From the NCBI GenBank assembly GCA_024278715.1, contig JAJRSN010000291.1, forward strand, positions 1 through 8,003: 8,003 nucleotides of DNA, written 5' to 3'. The notes beneath the pieces are model-generated. The model ran no database searches. It had not been told where the DNA came from and worked only from the letters and a program-made list of their open reading frames with translations. Both the position numbers and the translations under genes were made by a program. This document shows positions 6,817 to 8,003 of the stretch, piece after piece. This DNA is from Calditrichota bacterium (GTDB lineage: Bacteria; Calditrichota; Calditrichia; Calditrichales; Calditrichaceae). Positions within the stretch are counted from its first letter, which is position 1; each line of letters begins with the position of its first letter.

Positions 6817-7401
6817 TTATTCAATATGTAAAAAATTCTTTAAAATTTGTTCCCCCACCTTCCCGCTCTTTTCCGGATGAAATTGAACGGCAAAATAATT
6901 GTCTTTTTGCAAGGCAGCGGAAAACGGCACGATGTACTCCGCCCGGGCAATGGTATAATCCGAAAGTTCTGCGAAATAGCTGTGCACAAAATAGACGTAA
7001 GCCCCTTCGTCAATTCCGGTAAATAACGTGCTCTTTAGGTTATGAACCGAATTCCAGCCTATGTGCGGAACTTTATCCTTGGGAGGAAACATTTTTACCT
7101 TAATCGGAAAAACGCCCAATCCCAAAGTCTCGTTTTCTTCCGAATAAGAACATAATAACTGCAAGCCCAGACAAATTCCGAGAACCGGCTGTTTTAAACT
7201 CAAAAGCAGTTCATCAAGTCCCCTGAATTTTAAATATTCCATGGCTGTGCTGGCTTCGCCGACCCCCGGAAAGATGACCCGATCGGCACGACGGATTTCG
7301 GAAGCGTTATCCGTCACTTTCGGTTCAATTCCCAGTCGATTCAAAGCCAGGCGCACCGAATGGATGTTTCCGGCATTGTATTTTAAAATTGCTACCTTCA
7401 T
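6817..7401 (-). CDS. hisH: Imidazole glycerol phosphate synthase, glutamine amidotransferase subunit HisH
   Basis: HisH hydrolyses glutamine and passes ammonia to HisF, which makes imidazole glycerol phosphate and AICAR in the fifth step of histidine synthesis, in the cytoplasm. The 194-residue product has the class I amidotransferase layout: 'YNAGNIHSV' near the start, oxyanion-strand 'IFPGVGEA' (43-50), nucleophile Cys77 in 'LGICLGLQLL', 'PHIGWN' (112-117), 'YVYFVHSYF' (135-143), and the catalytic pair His175 and Glu177 in 'QFHPEKSG'. All key residues are present and the length is normal. I chose the ATG at 7401 because the protein then opens with the family's 'MKVAIL.Y.AGN' and GAGGGA lies just upstream; an in-frame start at 7422 would overlap hisB. 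The hisB stop is 10 bases upstream, so the two are cotranscribed. The usual hisA-hisF continuation is absent downstream. Confidence 0.96.
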   Translation of the reverse strand: MKVAILKYNAGNIHSVRLALNRLGIEPKVTDNASEIRRADRVIFPGVGEASTAMEYLKFRGLDELLLSLKQPVLGICLGLQLLCSYSEENETLGLGVFPIKVKMFPPKDKVPHIGWNSVHNLKSTLFTGIDEGAYVYFVHSYFAELSDYTIARAEYIVPFSAALQKDNYFAVQFHPEKSGKVGEQILKNFLHIE

Positions 7402-7404
7402 TCT

Positions 7405-7410
7405 TCCCTC
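7405..7410 (-). promoter_or_regulatory. Ribosome binding site of hisH
   Basis: GAGGGA on the minus strand lies in the 10-base space between the hisB stop codon and the hisH ATG at 7401, with 3-4 bases of spacing. It decides in favour of the 7401 start over the in-frame start at 7422. Confidence 0.7.
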
Positions 7411-7411
7411 T

Positions 7412-8003
7412 TTACAAAACACCTTTGGTACTGGGAATTTGCCAGCTTCCCGGATCTCTGTTTACAGCCTGACGAATTGCCCGTCCTGCGGCTTTGAAAA
7501 CAGCTTCTATTTTATGGTGTTCGTTGTCGCCCTTGACTTTGATGTGTAAGGCGCAGCGGGCGGCGTCGCTAAACGACTTAAAGAAATGTTCGAATAATTC
7601 CGTTGGCATGTCTCCGATTTTTTCTCTGCGGAATTTTGCTTTCCAGACCAAAGTACTGCGTCCGCAAAAGTCGATAGCAACGCGCGCTAACGATTCGTCC
7701 ATGGGCAAAACAAAACCGTAACGTTCCACGCCGCGTAAATCGCCCAAAGCCCGGCGAACGGCTTCTCCCAAAACAAGAGCCGTGTCTTCCACCAGATGAT
7801 GCTCGTCAACGTGCAAATCCCCTTTTAATTCGCCTTCCAGATCGATGCCTGCATTGCGGGCAAACAACTCTAATAGATGATCAAAAAATCCGACGCCAGA
7901 TTTTAAAGAGCACTTTCCGCTGCCGTCAAGATTAACGGCAATCTTAATCCGGGTTTCTTTTGTGTTTCGTTCCACCGCGGCGGTTCGACATTTTAATTTT
8001 AAA
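7412..8003 (-). CDS. hisB: Imidazoleglycerol-phosphate dehydratase HisB (5' end at or beyond window edge)
   Basis: HisB dehydrates imidazole glycerol phosphate to imidazole acetol phosphate, a manganese-dependent cytoplasmic step that follows HisH-HisF. Visible signatures, numbered from the GTG at 7975, are 'RNTKETRIKIAVNLDGSG' (3-20), 'GVGFFDHLLELFARNAG' (27-43), metal-binding 'HVDEHHLVEDTA' (55-66), 'FVLPMDESLARVAIDFCGR' (88-106), 'GDMPTELFEHFFKSF' (121-135), second metal-binding 'DNEHHKIEAVFKAAGRAIRQA' region (150-170), and the family-typical end 'IPSTKGVL'. The frame stays open upstream of the GTG to the edge, reading 'LKLKCRTAA', and 'RTAAVERNTKET' matches the conserved start of the domain, so 7975 is not the true start. 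The protein may be the phosphatase-dehydratase fusion, with the phosphatase outside the window. Alternatively the ATG at 7991 is the start and one extra base breaks the frame. Its 3' neighbour is hisH, 10 bases away. Confidence 0.93.
   Translation of the reverse strand, partial: LKLKCRTAAVERNTKETRIKIAVNLDGSGKCSLKSGVGFFDHLLELFARNAGIDLEGELKGDLHVDEHHLVEDTALVLGEAVRRALGDLRGVERYGFVLPMDESLARVAIDFCGRSTLVWKAKFRREKIGDMPTELFEHFFKSFSDAARCALHIKVKGDNEHHKIEAVFKAAGRAIRQAVNRDPGSWQIPSTKGVL

Noticed and set aside
7241..7721. Plus-strand open frames opposite hisH and hisB (7241-7549, 7494-7721)
   Set aside because: They are antisense to two strongly conserved histidine genes and have no ribosome binding site or recognisable product.

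Overview
The window looks like chromosomal DNA from a moderately AT-rich Gram-negative bacterium of the Fibrobacterota-Chlorobiota-Bacteroidota (FCB) group or a neighbour such as Calditrichota or Ignavibacteria. The main clue is a 1115-residue secreted protein that ends in a 'YPNPFNP...LGQ.V..L...WDG...SG.Y.Y' module, the type A sorting (Por/type IX secretion-like) C-terminus typical of that group. The taxonomic placement is an inference from protein style; no rRNA or other marker gene is present.

Every gene I can support lies on the minus strand, so in transcription order the window reads from right to left. At the right edge are hisB (imidazoleglycerol-phosphate dehydratase, 5' end outside or disturbed) and hisH (glutaminase subunit of imidazole-glycerol-phosphate synthase), 10 bases apart and clearly one operon. 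Next, after a 623-base gap, comes the gene for the large secreted protein of unknown function. Then there is a two-gene AbiE-type toxin-antitoxin module: an apparently intact AbiEi antitoxin/regulator, overlapped by 4 bases with an AbiEii-family nucleotidyltransferase that has lost about its C-terminal half. At the left edge is a membrane-anchored extracellular solute-binding protein of a probable sugar ABC transporter, cut by the window end.

All three large intergenic gaps (1131-1544, 2540-2845, 6194-6816) hold copies of one dispersed repeat of about 130 bases, always in the same orientation. Each copy has a roughly 45-base unit at the left end and the same unit inverted at the right end, separated by a conserved AT-rich core, so it can fold into a long imperfect hairpin. 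Two copies carry an extra, tandemly duplicated 50-base right arm, and two copies sit head to tail between hisH and the large secreted gene. Copies A and B bracket the AbiE module as direct repeats.

The genes do not form one pathway. The window looks like a mosaic: a biosynthetic operon end, a secreted-protein gene, a decaying toxin-antitoxin cassette and a transport gene, separated by the repeat. The points most worth following are the repeat family itself, the bracketed and broken AbiE module, and the unusual 5' end of hisB.
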